Source: Paraplanobispora siamensis
GTDB taxonomy: Bacteria > Actinomycetota > Actinomycetes > Streptosporangiales > Streptosporangiaceae
Length of the DNA: 64,000 bases
Direction of reading: 5' to 3'
NCBI RefSeq assembly: GCF_016863175.1
Contig: NZ_BOOJ01000055.1
Location: 1-64,000 of the forward strand
Position 1 is the first letter of the stretch, and the number at the start of each line of letters is the position of its first letter. The notes beneath the pieces were generated by a model. The model was not told the DNA's origin, did no database searches, and was given only the letters and a program-made list of their open reading frames with translations. Both the position numbers and the translations under genes were made by a program. Of this stretch, positions 26,262-34,834 are shown in pieces.

Positions 26262-26277
26262 TGTGAAACACCTCACA
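26262..26277. promoter_or_regulatory. CRP/GlxR-type binding site
   Basis: TGTGA-N6-TCACA, the full consensus for the CRP/FNR group (Crp, Cmr, GlxR in actinobacteria); the perfect dyad extends to GTGTGA/TCACAC (26261-26278). It lies 94-109 bp upstream of the oxidoreductase ATG and 6 bp from the stop of the sigma gene. Confidence 0.72.
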
Positions 26278-26283
26278 CGGCAC

Positions 26284-27228
26284 TCAGAAGGCGTGGAACA
26301 GGGGCTCCCCGTGCTCGGCGGCCGCCCACTGCGCGGTCGCGCGCTCGAGCTTGTCGGGGTTGACCTGGCTGCGGAACGCGGCGATGCCCCCGGCGGTGAC
26401 CTCCAGGCACATGACGGCGACGACCCGGCCGTCCACGACGGCCACGACGGCGGGGTCGCCGTTGGCGGTCCAGGCGTACACCCCGGGCGCGCCGCCGACC
26501 AGGGCGCGCTTGGCCTCGCCGGGCCTGAACAGGCCCCACAGGAACTTCGCGACCGCGACGGCGCCCTCGAACGCCTTGGCGCGGGCGGGGACCTTCCCGC
26601 CGCCGTCGCCGATCGCGATGGCGTCCTCGGTGAGCAGGCGCACGAGCGGCTCGATCCGGCCGCTGTTGGCGGCCGCCAGGAACTCCTCGACGATCCGCCG
26701 GGCGGCGGCCTCGTCGATCTCGGTGCGGGCCCTGCCGTCCGCGACGCGCTTCCCGGCCCGGTGGAAGATCTGCTGGCTGGCTGCCTCGGTGATGTCGAGG
26801 ATCTCGGCGATCTCCCGGTGCGGGTAGCCGAAGGCCTCCCGCAGCACGTACACCGCCCGCTCGCCGGGAGACAGGCGCTCCATGAGGGTGAGGACCGCGT
26901 ACGAGACCGATTCGCGCTGCTCGGCGGTCTCGGCCGGGCCGAGCATCGGGTCCCCGGCGAGCAGCGGCTCGGGGAGCCACTGGCCCACATAGGTCTCGCG
27001 GCGCGCCCGCGCGGAGGCGAGCTGGTTGAGGCACAGGTTGGTGAGGACCTTCGTCAGCCAGGCCTCGGGGACCTCGATGCGGCCGACGTCGGCGGCCTGC
27101 CAGCGCAGGAAGGTCTCCTGCACGGCGTCCTCGGCCTCCCCGGCGGAGCCGAGAAGACGGTAGGCGATGGCCTCCAGGCGCGGTCTGGAGGCTTCGAACC
27201 GGTCGACGTCGTCCGCCGTCAGGGGCAT
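26284..27228 (-). CDS. ECF41-type sigma factor with SnoaL-like C-terminal domain
   Basis: A 314-residue sigma factor (SigJ-like). Sigma-2: GSAGEAEDAVQETFLRWQ; sigma-4: LSPGERAVYVLREAFGYPH and EIAEILDITEAASQQIFHR. The C-terminal domain (about 175-314) is an NTF2/SnoaL fold with the ECF41 motifs DGGGK and NPDKL, which control activity in cis. ECF41 genes usually neighbour oxidoreductases or carboxymuconolactone decarboxylases; here an NDH-2-like gene follows on the same strand. ATG at 27228. Confidence 0.93.
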   Translation of the reverse strand: MPLTADDVDRFEASRPRLEAIAYRLLGSAGEAEDAVQETFLRWQAADVGRIEVPEAWLTKVLTNLCLNQLASARARRETYVGQWLPEPLLAGDPMLGPAETAEQRESVSYAVLTLMERLSPGERAVYVLREAFGYPHREIAEILDITEAASQQIFHRAGKRVADGRARTEIDEAAARRIVEEFLAAANSGRIEPLVRLLTEDAIAIGDGGGKVPARAKAFEGAVAVAKFLWGLFRPGEAKRALVGGAPGVYAWTANGDPAVVAVVDGRVVAVMCLEVTAGGIAAFRSQVNPDKLERATAQWAAAEHGEPLFHAF

Positions 27229-27291
27229 GACCCGATCCTAGATCGCACGTAGATCGCACGACGCGGACCGGCCGCCGTCATCCCAAGGTGT

Positions 27292-28266
27292 TCATACGGT
27301 GACCACGACCTTGCCCCTCGCGTGTCCCCGTTCGAGATAGCGGACGGCCTCGGCGGTCTCGTCCAGCGGGTAGGTCCGGTCGATGACGGGGGTGACCTTC
27401 CCCGATTCGATGAGCCCGCTGACGGCGGCGAGATCGTCGGCGCTGGTGCGGGACAGGAAGAACGCCATCCGGGGCATCATCGCGACCTTGACCATCCCGA
27501 GCACCGGCCCGATCCACTGCCCCTTCGACGGCGCGCACTCCACGAAGACGCCCGTGGGCGCGAGCACCCGCCGGTTCGCCAGGAGACCGTGGTTGGCGAC
27601 CAGGTCGAGCACCACGTCGTACCGCTTCCCGGAACGCGTGTAGTCCTCCTTGGTGTAGTCCACGACGTGGTCGGCGCCGATCGAGCGGACCAGCTCCGTG
27701 TTCCCGGTGCCGCACACCCCGGTCACCTCGGCCCCCATGGCCTTGGCGATCTGCACCGCGAACGTCCCCACGCCGCCGGAAGCACCGTTGATCAGCACCC
27801 GGTGCCCGCGCCGGACCCGGCCTCTGTCGCGCAGCCCCTGGAGTGCGGTGAGCGCCGCCACCGGGACGGCCGCGGCCTGCTCGAACGTCAGCCCGGCCGG
27901 CATCTCGCGCAGCATGCCGTCCTGACGCAGACAGGCGTACTCGGCCAGGCCCGTCGTGCCCGGCACGAGGTCCAGACCGCAGCCGCCGTACACCTCGTCC
28001 CCCGGCCGGAAGGCGGTGACGTTACGGCCCACCGACTCGACGACGCCCGCCAGGTCGGCGCCCAGGGCTGTGTGCCTGGGACGGGTCAGGCCCATATCCA
28101 GGCGGGCGAAGTACGGCTCGCCCCGCATGTTGTGCCAGTCCAGCGGGTTGACGGAGGCGGCGCGTACGCGGATCAGCACGTCATCGGCCCCGACGGCGGG
28201 CATGTCCGCGTTCTCCAGTCGCAGCACCTCGGGCGGGCCGTAGGCGTGGTAGCGGATGGCTTTCAC
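27292..28266 (-). CDS. Zinc-free MDR reductase (quinone oxidoreductase-like)
   Basis: A 324-residue medium-chain dehydrogenase/reductase: N-terminal GroES-like domain (VRAASVNPLDWH), NAD(P)-binding fold with LINGASGGVGTFAVQIAKA, and a C-terminus ARGKVVVTV. The zinc-ligand cysteines of alcohol dehydrogenases are absent, pointing to an NADPH:quinone or enoyl reductase. It is divergent from the large AfsR/LuxR-like regulator gene, with a palindrome in between, and may be its target. Confidence 0.9.
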   Translation of the reverse strand: MKAIRYHAYGPPEVLRLENADMPAVGADDVLIRVRAASVNPLDWHNMRGEPYFARLDMGLTRPRHTALGADLAGVVESVGRNVTAFRPGDEVYGGCGLDLVPGTTGLAEYACLRQDGMLREMPAGLTFEQAAAVPVAALTALQGLRDRGRVRRGHRVLINGASGGVGTFAVQIAKAMGAEVTGVCGTGNTELVRSIGADHVVDYTKEDYTRSGKRYDVVLDLVANHGLLANRRVLAPTGVFVECAPSKGQWIGPVLGMVKVAMMPRMAFFLSRTSADDLAAVSGLIESGKVTPVIDRTYPLDETAEAVRYLERGHARGKVVVTV

Positions 28267-28300
28267 GGTTCCCAGAGTCGGACAGGCACCGGGCCCTGGG

Positions 28301-28320
28301 AATCACGTGAATTCGTGATT
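28301..28320. promoter_or_regulatory. Palindrome between the MDR and LuxR-type genes
   Basis: Seven-bp arms aatcacg (28301-28307) and cgtgatt (28314-28320) around tgaatt. It sits in the 77-bp divergent gap, 24 bp before the regulator ATG. Confidence 0.6.
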
Positions 28321-28343
28321 GGGCGAGTAGTGTCCGAGTCACG

Positions 28344-30677
28344 ATGGCCAGACCCCCTCGCCGTCCGGGCAACCTGCCCGCCGAGGCGACCAGTTTCATC
28401 GGCCGCCGTCGTGAGCTCGCCGCGGTCAGGAGAAGGCTCGCCGAGGCCCGCCTGGTCAGTCTCGTCGGGCCCGGCGGGGTCGGTAAGACGCGTCTGGCGC
28501 TGCGGGCGGCGGGTGATCTCGGACGCGGGTTCCCCGGCGGCGCGTGGCTGGTGGAGCTGGCCGAGATACGCGATTCCGCGCTGGTCGGCGACGCCGTCAT
28601 GGCGGCCCTGGACCTGCGCAGCCAGACCGCGGCCGGGCCGTCGGCGGTGCTGGCGGCGTACCTGCGGGACAAGAGGCTGCTGCTGGTGGTCGACAACTGC
28701 GAGCACCTGCTCGCGGCGACGGCCCGGCTGGTCGCGGAGATGATGCGGGCGGCGCCGGGCGTACGGGTGATCGCGACCAGCCGGGAACCGCTGTCGGCGC
28801 CCGGCGAGCACGTGGTGCCCGTACCGCCGCTCGACCTGCCCGCGCCGCCGATCGATCCGGCCGCGTCACCGCTCGATCCACCGCTACCGCCGCCGGCGGC
28901 GGGGCTGCGGCGGAACGAGGCGGTCATGCTGTTCACGGAGCGGGCCGCGGCGGCGTCGGGCACGTTCGAGCTGACCGCGGCGAACCAGGCGGCGGTGGCC
29001 GGGCTGTGCCGCCGTCTCGACGGCCTGCCGCTGGCGATCGAACTGGCGGCCGTACGGACGCGTGTGTTGTCCGCCGAGCAGATCCTCGACCGTCTCGACG
29101 ACCGGTTCGGGCTGCTCACCGGTGGCGTCACGGCGCTCCCCCGCCACCAGACGCTGCGCACCACCATCGACTGGAGCCACGACCTGCTGGATCCGGCGGA
29201 GCAGGTGCTGTTGCGGCGGCTGTGCGTCTTCGCCGGCCGGTTCACGCTGGAGGACGTCGAGGCGGTCTGCGCGCAGGAGGGCCTGCCCGCGCTGGACCCG
29301 CTGGCGTCGCTGGTCGACAAGTCGCTGGTGATGAAGGAGGACGCCGGGGACCTGGCCTGCTACCGCCTGCATGAGACGATGCGCGAGTACGCCGCGCTCA
29401 GGCTGCGCGAGGCCGGCGAGGAGGAGGCGCTCGGCCGGAGGTTCGCCGACCACTACACCGCGCGCTGCCTTCGGGCCGCGCCTCAGGTCCGGCGGCGGCT
29501 GGCCGGGTGGCTCGACTGGATGGACCTGGAGATCGACAACGTACGCGCGGTGCTGCGGGGCTGCGTGACCCGTGACGGGGCGGCGCGCGGCATGAACCTG
29601 GTCTACGCCATCGGCTACTACTGGATCACCCGTGCGCCCAGCGAGGGGGTCCGGTGGGCCGGGGAGCTGCTCGCCTGCGAGGGAGCCGGGCCGGCCGAGC
29701 GGGCCAGGGCCGCCTTCGTGCGCGGTTTCCTGGCGGTGCTGCAGTCGGACGCGGCGAGCGCGGGCCCCGCGCTGGAGGAGGCGGTGACCGGGGCCGGGGA
29801 GGCGGGACTGCCGTCCCTGCTGGCGCAGTCGCTGTCACTGGCGTCGATGGCGGCGAGCATGTCGGGGGATCGCACGGCGGCCGGGCGGCTGGGCGAGCGG
29901 GCCCGTGCCGTCGTGGAGGGGCTCGACGACGACGCGGCCGTGCTCATGTTCCTGCAGTCGCGCGCGCTGAACGGCCTCTTCGAGGGAGACCTCGACGCGG
30001 TCGCGGAGGCGGCGGCGGAGGGCGTGCGCCTCGGCCGGGAGACCGGCGACCTCTACAGCCTGGGCATGATGCTGCTGAACCTGGGCTCCGCCCGGTTGAT
30101 CGCGGGCGCGCTCGACGAGGCGGGGCCGCTGCTGACGGAGGCGCTGCGGGTCGCGCACCGGATCGACGACCGGGTGGGGCAGTACGTGCTGCTCGACGCA
30201 CTGGGCTGCGTCGCGGCCGGTTCCGGGCGGGCGCGGCCGGCGGCGCTGCTGATGGGGGCGGCCGAGACCGTGCGCACGGAGGCCGGGGCGAGCGTCCTTC
30301 CCTTCCTCCCGCCGTTGCTGGCCCGGGCCGGGGAGGCGGCCAGGGCGGAGCTGGGGGCGGCGGCGTTCGAGGAGGAGTACGCGGCCGGGAGGCGTCTGAG
30401 CAGGGACGCCGCGATCGGGCTGGCGCTCGGCGGGCCGGCGCCGCCCGCCGGGACGCAGGAGGGGGCACCGGAGGAGACGCCTGAGGAGACGCCGCTCGGC
30501 AGGCGGCAGGCGGAGGTGGCGCGGCTGATCGCCGAGGGGCTCAGCAACCGGCAGATCGGCGAGCGGCTGTTCATCTCGGAGCACACGGTGGACAGCCACG
30601 TGCGGTCGATCATGAACAAGCTGGGCTTCAACTCCCGGGCGCAGATCGCCGCCTGGACGGCCTCCTCCGGCCCGTAG
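28344..30677 (+). CDS. ATPase-type transcriptional regulator with LuxR HTH
   Basis: A 777-residue regulator of the AfsR/LAL-like group. The N-terminal STAND ATPase has Walker A VGPGGVGKTR, Walker B LLLVVDNCEHLL and sensor-like IATSREPL; the arm region contains GLCRRLDGLPLAIELAAVR. A long helical TPR-like middle (about 380-690) follows, and a C-terminal LuxR HTH (GRRQAEVARLIAEGLSNRQ, SEHTVDSHVRSIMNKLG). Such proteins switch on target genes after ligand or nucleotide binding. The likely target is the divergent MDR gene. A Pro-rich insert (about 165-190) interrupts the ATPase. Confidence 0.9.
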   Translation: MARPPRRPGNLPAEATSFIGRRRELAAVRRRLAEARLVSLVGPGGVGKTRLALRAAGDLGRGFPGGAWLVELAEIRDSALVGDAVMAALDLRSQTAAGPSAVLAAYLRDKRLLLVVDNCEHLLAATARLVAEMMRAAPGVRVIATSREPLSAPGEHVVPVPPLDLPAPPIDPAASPLDPPLPPPAAGLRRNEAVMLFTERAAAASGTFELTAANQAAVAGLCRRLDGLPLAIELAAVRTRVLSAEQILDRLDDRFGLLTGGVTALPRHQTLRTTIDWSHDLLDPAEQVLLRRLCVFAGRFTLEDVEAVCAQEGLPALDPLASLVDKSLVMKEDAGDLACYRLHETMREYAALRLREAGEEEALGRRFADHYTARCLRAAPQVRRRLAGWLDWMDLEIDNVRAVLRGCVTRDGAARGMNLVYAIGYYWITRAPSEGVRWAGELLACEGAGPAERARAAFVRGFLAVLQSDAASAGPALEEAVTGAGEAGLPSLLAQSLSLASMAASMSGDRTAAGRLGERARAVVEGLDDDAAVLMFLQSRALNGLFEGDLDAVAEAAAEGVRLGRETGDLYSLGMMLLNLGSARLIAGALDEAGPLLTEALRVAHRIDDRVGQYVLLDALGCVAAGSGRARPAALLMGAAETVRTEAGASVLPFLPPLLARAGEAARAELGAAAFEEEYAAGRRLSRDAAIGLALGGPAPPAGTQEGAPEETPEETPLGRRQAEVARLIAEGLSNRQIGERLFISEHTVDSHVRSIMNKLGFNSRAQIAAWTASSGP

Positions 30678-30726
30678 TCCCGCGCGTGCGCGCCGGCACG
30701 GGCGACGATCCTCTGGGCTGCGGCCG

Positions 30727-30882
30727 ATGACCGTGGGATCCGAGCGCACACGCCTGATCGTGCTGCGCGGCAACTCGGCCTCGGGCAAGAGCACGATCGC
30801 CGCGCGGCTGCGCGCCGACACCGGCCTCACCGACGGCGGTCCACCCCCGAGGCGATGGGCCGGGGTGATTGCCGAATCATGA
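30727..30882 (+). pseudogene. Truncated P-loop kinase gene (51 codons left)
   Basis: The frame from ATG 30727 encodes RLIVLRGNSASGKSTIAARL, a clear Walker A strand-loop-helix as in small nucleotide-binding kinases, then breaks into an unrelated Pro/Arg-rich stretch and stops at 30882. The remaining 150 or so residues of such a kinase are absent. The break lies near residue 35. It is a 5' remnant of a lost gene. Confidence 0.7.
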
Positions 30883-30948
30883 CACCGTGCGTTCTTTCGT
30901 CCGGCCGCACGGGGGCATGGAGGGAGTGCCCCGGGAACGGACGACACG

Positions 30949-31704
30949 GTGGAGGTGATCGCGGTGCCGGTGCCGGAGAGGTCCCTGCCGCACCCCGGGC
31001 CGGAGGAGGGCGCGCGGCACGGCCGGCTCACCGCCCGCCCGGCCGCGAACCCCGTGACCGTCGAACCCGGGACACACCGGCTGGACGGCCAGGCGCTGCT
31101 GTACGTGCCCCCGTTCCCGCAGGGCGGGCCGTCCCGGCTGGCCGTGGTGCTCCACGGCGCGGGCGGCACCGCCGGACAGGCCCTGGGCTGGCTGTCCCCG
31201 CACGCCGACGCCGCCGGATCGCTGCTGCTGGCGCCGCAGTCCGTCGCGTCCACCTGGGACGTGATCACCGGCGGATACGGCCCCGACGTGGCCCGGCTCG
31301 ACGCCGCGCTGCAGGAGGTGTTCGCGCGTACGGCGATCGCCGCCGGCCACGTGGCCGTGGCCGGGTTCTCCGACGGGGGCTCCTACGCGCTCTCGCTGGG
31401 AGTGGCCAACGGCGACCTGTTCCGCGCCGTCCTGGCCTTCTCCCCGGGCTTCACGGCGGCGATGGTGCACCACGGCCACCCGCGGTTCTTCGTCTCCCAC
31501 GGCACCGGGGACCGCGTGCTGCCGATCGACCGGTGCAGCCGGCGTCTCGTCCCCGCGCTGCGGGAGAACGGATACCAGGTCACCTACCAGGAGTTCGAAG
31601 GCGGTCACGAGGTGCCGCCACAGGTGGTGAGCACGGCGGTGCGCTGGTGGACGGAATCCCCGTCGGCCGACGATTCCCAGACTCCCGGCGTTTCCGATAC
31701 TTGA
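30949..31704 (+). CDS. Alpha/beta hydrolase (phospholipase/carboxylesterase-like)
   Basis: A 251-residue esterase. Oxyanion strand VVLHGAGGT, nucleophile Ser141 in GFSDGGS, acid Asp187 in SHGTGDRVLP and His219 in EGGHEVPP complete the triad. It matches the phospholipase/carboxylesterase or depolymerase-like branch. No signal peptide is seen, so it is likely cytosolic. GTG start at 30949. It follows the broken kinase gene and is followed by a gene-poor kilobase. Confidence 0.85.
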   Translation: MEVIAVPVPERSLPHPGPEEGARHGRLTARPAANPVTVEPGTHRLDGQALLYVPPFPQGGPSRLAVVLHGAGGTAGQALGWLSPHADAAGSLLLAPQSVASTWDVITGGYGPDVARLDAALQEVFARTAIAAGHVAVAGFSDGGSYALSLGVANGDLFRAVLAFSPGFTAAMVHHGHPRFFVSHGTGDRVLPIDRCSRRLVPALRENGYQVTYQEFEGGHEVPPQVVSTAVRWWTESPSADDSQTPGVSDT

Positions 31705-32732
31705 GCCCCGAGGACTTCCAGAGAAACGCTCAGGAATCGCTATGAGAAATCCGGCACCTGCATAAATAGACGCGTTTTCCGTACGGTCCCATCGACCGAG
31801 ACAAGCGGCACAGGATTACAGTGGCCCGACCCTCGGAAAACCGGCCGACGGGAGCGGCGGATATTGTGATCATCGGGTCCGGCCGAGGCGCCAGACCGGC
31901 CCGTACGCGAGGGAACAACCGCCTCCTACGAGGAATCCGCCATCACCGGATCCGGCACCGGAGCGAAAGCACAGGCCTCTCCGCACTTCCGGGAAGACAC
32001 CGGAGACTTCCGGGGACGGTGGAGCCGTCATCGTGGAGTCCGGCGATATCAGCACCCGGGGCCGGCGCCGCACACGGATACCCGCCCGGTCACGTGACCC
32101 GGCAGATGTCTTCCAATTCGCACCGATCAGCCACTGACGCTTGATCCGGCTTTCCCGTCGGCCCGATGGCCGCTCGTCATGGTCGGGCGGTCGCCGCGGG
32201 CGGGACCGGCACGGTCCGCGCCACCCGATCGGCGGCACCCGCCGACCGCCCGGACCGGTTCCGGACGGGAGGGCTTGACGGCGTGAGCCTCGGGGCGACC
32301 GGGCGATCGGGCCTCCGCACCCCGCCCTCCCGGCCCGGCGTTCATCGACATGATCATTCAGGCGGCGCCCCGGGGGCGCGGGCGCGCCGCCTGACCTGGG
32401 CGGATGAACTTTCCGTATCCGCACTCTTGCCAATACGACAAGTGCGACCCTATTCTCCCGAAGGGGAAAGCGCTTTCCTAATTTACCAGGCTCGCTCCGG
32501 CGGAGGCGACATCGCGACACCCACGGCGACTTCGCACATGAGCCCTTACCGGTCCGCTACGAGGGCTTGACCCAGGATGTCGACACCCTGCGGAACGCAG
32601 GGTGCGCGCCATTACAACGACGTATCGCGCCATCCACCGCGGTTTTAACGGCGACGGCTTCTCCTGACAGGCGGCCGGTCACACCCCCGGCGCGGAGCAG
32701 CACCCGGCATTCGACGAAAAGGGAAGGCGAGA
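31705..32732. other. Gene-poor region upstream of the pectate lyase
   Basis: About 1 kb with only short, poorly biased open frames. Local GC is lower than in the flanking genes. It holds a LacI-type palindrome (32465-32478) and the promoter and leader of the pectate lyase. No gene, RNA or repeat could be supported in the rest. Confidence 0.55.
32465..32478. promoter_or_regulatory. LacI-family operator-like palindrome before pectate lyase
   Basis: The perfect 14-bp dyad ggaaagcgctttcc has the AGCGCT core typical of LacI/GalR-family operators. It lies about 255 bp upstream of the pectate lyase ATG and parallels the palindrome upstream of the xylanase. Confidence 0.72.
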
Positions 32733-34310
32733 ATGAAACGACGAGTCGCACCGCGGCTTTACGCGGCCCTGGCCACGGCGACCATCGCGGCGGCGACCGG
32801 TGTGGTCCTGTCGAGCCCCGCGGCCTCGGCCGCGGCCGGCGGCGTCACCGGCTACGCGACCCAGAACGGCGGGACCACCGGCGGCGCGGGCGGGCAGACG
32901 GTGCGGGCCACCACGGGGACCGCGATCCACGCGGCCCTGTGCAACCGGGCCAGCACCAGCACCCCGATCATCATCCAGGTCGAGGGGACCATCAACCACG
33001 GCAACACCGCCAAGGTGTCGGGCGACAGCTGCAGCACCGCCGCCGGTGTGATCGAGCTCAAGGGAATCAGCAACGTCACGATCGTCGGGGTCGGCGCCGG
33101 AGCCGTCTTCGACCAGGTGGGCATCCACATCCGCGACTCCAGCAACATCATCATCCAGAACGTGACGGTCAGGAACGTCAAGAAGTCGGGCTCCCCCACC
33201 TCCAACGGCGGTGACGCCATCGGCATGGAGAGCACGGTCCGCAACGTCTGGGTCGACCACACCACCCTGGAGGCCTCGGGCGGGGAGTCGGAGGGCTTCG
33301 ACGGCCTCTTCGACATGAAGGGCAACACCCAGTACGTGACCCTGTCCTACAGCATCCTGCGCAACTCCGGCCGCGGCGGCCTCGTCGGGTCCAGCGAGAG
33401 CGACCTCTCCAACGGTTTCATCACCTACCACCACAACCTGTACGAGAACATCGACTCCCGTACGCCCCTGCTGCGCGGCGGCATCGCGCACATCTACAAC
33501 AACCACTACGTGAGCCTCAACGAGTCCGGCATCAACTCCCGCGCCGGCGCCCGCGCCAAGGTGGACAACAACTACTTCAAGGACTCCAAGGACGTCCTGG
33601 GCACCTTCTACACCGACGCGGCCGGTTACTGGCAGGTCAGCGGCAACATCTTCGACAACGTGACCTGGTCCAGCCCCGGAACCGACAACAAGCCCGCCGG
33701 GCCCAACCCGCAGTCCAACACCACCGTCGGCATCCCCTACTCCTACAGCCTCGACGCGGCCGGCTGCGTGCCGAGCATCGTGAACCAGACCGCGGGCGCC
33801 AACAAGGGCCTGAAGGTGTCGAACGGCAGCTGCTCGCCGCAGACGCCGACCGCGACCCCCACCGCGACGCCGACCAGCACCCCCACGTCGACGCCCACCT
33901 CGACGCCGACCAGCACCCCCACCTCCACGCCGACCCAGCCCGGCGGGACCAACCTCAGCATCGGGGCCGGCGCCGACGGCTCCAGCAAGGCCGACGGGAC
34001 GAGCTACGGCAACGTGCGGGACGGGAACCTGAGCACCTTCTGGTCGCCGGCCGGCTCGACCGGTTCCGTCTCGATCAAGTGGGGCTCCGCCACCGCGGTG
34101 TCCAAGATCAACATCCGGGAGGCCTCGGGCTCCACCGGCGCCATCAGGACCTGGAGGGTCCTCAACGGTGACACCGGCGCCGTCCTGACCTCCGGCACCG
34201 GAGCGGGCGTCATCACCTTCCCCCGGACCTCGCTGCGCAAGATCACCTTCGAGATCACCGGCTCGACCGGCACGCCGAAGGTCGCCGAGTACGAGACCTA
34301 CGCCGGCTGA
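32733..34310 (+). CDS. Secreted pectate lyase (PL1) with C-terminal F5/8-type domain
   Basis: A 525-residue precursor. Signal peptide 1-33. A parallel beta-helix PL1 domain (about 35-370): calcium/active-site region VDHTTLEASGG and GFDGLFDMKGNTQYVT, and the catalytic arginine loop SRTPLLRGG after YHHNLYEN. A Pro/Thr/Ser linker (about 375-405, repeated TPTS) leads to a discoidin-like carbohydrate-binding domain (about 410-525). It cleaves polygalacturonate outside the cell by beta-elimination. ATG 32733 follows GGGAAGG. Together with the xylanase and expansin-like protein it points to life on plant debris. Confidence 0.95.
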   Translation: MKRRVAPRLYAALATATIAAATGVVLSSPAASAAAGGVTGYATQNGGTTGGAGGQTVRATTGTAIHAALCNRASTSTPIIIQVEGTINHGNTAKVSGDSCSTAAGVIELKGISNVTIVGVGAGAVFDQVGIHIRDSSNIIIQNVTVRNVKKSGSPTSNGGDAIGMESTVRNVWVDHTTLEASGGESEGFDGLFDMKGNTQYVTLSYSILRNSGRGGLVGSSESDLSNGFITYHHNLYENIDSRTPLLRGGIAHIYNNHYVSLNESGINSRAGARAKVDNNYFKDSKDVLGTFYTDAAGYWQVSGNIFDNVTWSSPGTDNKPAGPNPQSNTTVGIPYSYSLDAAGCVPSIVNQTAGANKGLKVSNGSCSPQTPTATPTATPTSTPTSTPTSTPTSTPTSTPTQPGGTNLSIGAGADGSSKADGTSYGNVRDGNLSTFWSPAGSTGSVSIKWGSATAVSKINIREASGSTGAIRTWRVLNGDTGAVLTSGTGAGVITFPRTSLRKITFEITGSTGTPKVAEYETYAG

Positions 34311-34367
34311 CGACGCGGTCCCGCCGGACACCGGCGCCGTGACCGCCGTCCACCGCCGATCACCCGG

Positions 34368-34399
34368 ACCGGGGGCCGTCGAAGCTGACGGCCCCCGGT
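34368..34399. terminator. Hairpin terminator after the pectate lyase
   Basis: Perfect 13-bp arms (34368-34380 and 34387-34399) with a 6-nt loop gaagct, followed by ttcg. Confidence 0.9.
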
Positions 34400-34464
34400 T
34401 TCGCGTATGTCCGCGGTACCGGGACGGTGCCCGCGGCAGGGGGCAGCCTTGCCGGCCCGAGCTT

Positions 34465-34482
34465 AATCGATTATCGTCGATT
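34465..34482. promoter_or_regulatory. ArsR-type operator before the first arsR
   Basis: aatcga (34465-34470), ttatcg, tcgatt (34477-34482): a perfect 6-6-6 dyad in an AT-rich patch that ends 4 bp before the arsR ATG. Bound repressor would block transcription start. Confidence 0.7.
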
Positions 34483-34486
34483 GACG

Positions 34487-34822
34487 ATGAATGAGAGTCC
34501 GGAACCGCTGGACCGCGCCTCCGCCGAGGAGTACGCGAGCTGGTTCAAGGCGCTGGCCGACGCCACGCGCATCCAGATCGTCTCGCTGCTGGCGCGGCGC
34601 CGTACGCCCATGACCGTCGGGCAGATCGTGGAGGCCTCCGGGGTGGGCCAGTCCACGGTCTCCCACCACCTGAAGATCCTGGCCGAGGTCCGGTTCGTCC
34701 TGGTGGAGCGGCGCGGCACCGCGAGCCTGTACCGGATCAACGAGGCGTGCGTGCGCTGCTTCCCCACCGCCGCCGACGTGGTGATGGGCAACCCCGTCCC
34801 GGCCGCCCCCGCCTGCGAGTGA
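34487..34822 (+). CDS. arsR: ArsR-family repressor 1 of the arsenic island
   Basis: A 111-residue winged-helix repressor: FKALADATRIQIVSLLARR, recognition helix QSTVSHHLKILAEVRFV, wing VERRGTASLYRI. Cysteines CVRC near residues 86-89 and one in the last residues can bind As(III). This Cys placement differs from that of the second arsR (36689), so the two have different metal sites. ATG 34487 lies next to the operator, with almost no leader. It is followed 12 bp later by the arsM-arsN-type fusion gene. Confidence 0.9.
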   Translation: MNESPEPLDRASAEEYASWFKALADATRIQIVSLLARRRTPMTVGQIVEASGVGQSTVSHHLKILAEVRFVLVERRGTASLYRINEACVRCFPTAADVVMGNPVPAAPACE

Positions 34823-34834
34823 AAGGAGCCGGCG

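Noticed and set aside
26169-26990. N-terminal extension of the FAD oxidoreductase frame
   Set aside because: Antisense to the ECF41 sigma gene; the flavoprotein fold begins right at 26168.
31705-32464. Small genes in the gene-poor region
   Set aside because: Short frames on both strands have weak codon bias, no ribosome sites and no recognisable motifs.
33841-33940. Repeats in the pectate lyase as a DNA element
   Set aside because: They encode a Thr/Pro/Ser linker between two domains, a usual coding feature.
34427-34486. Upstream start for the first arsR
   Set aside because: It would put the operator inside the coding region and add residues with no match to ArsR proteins.
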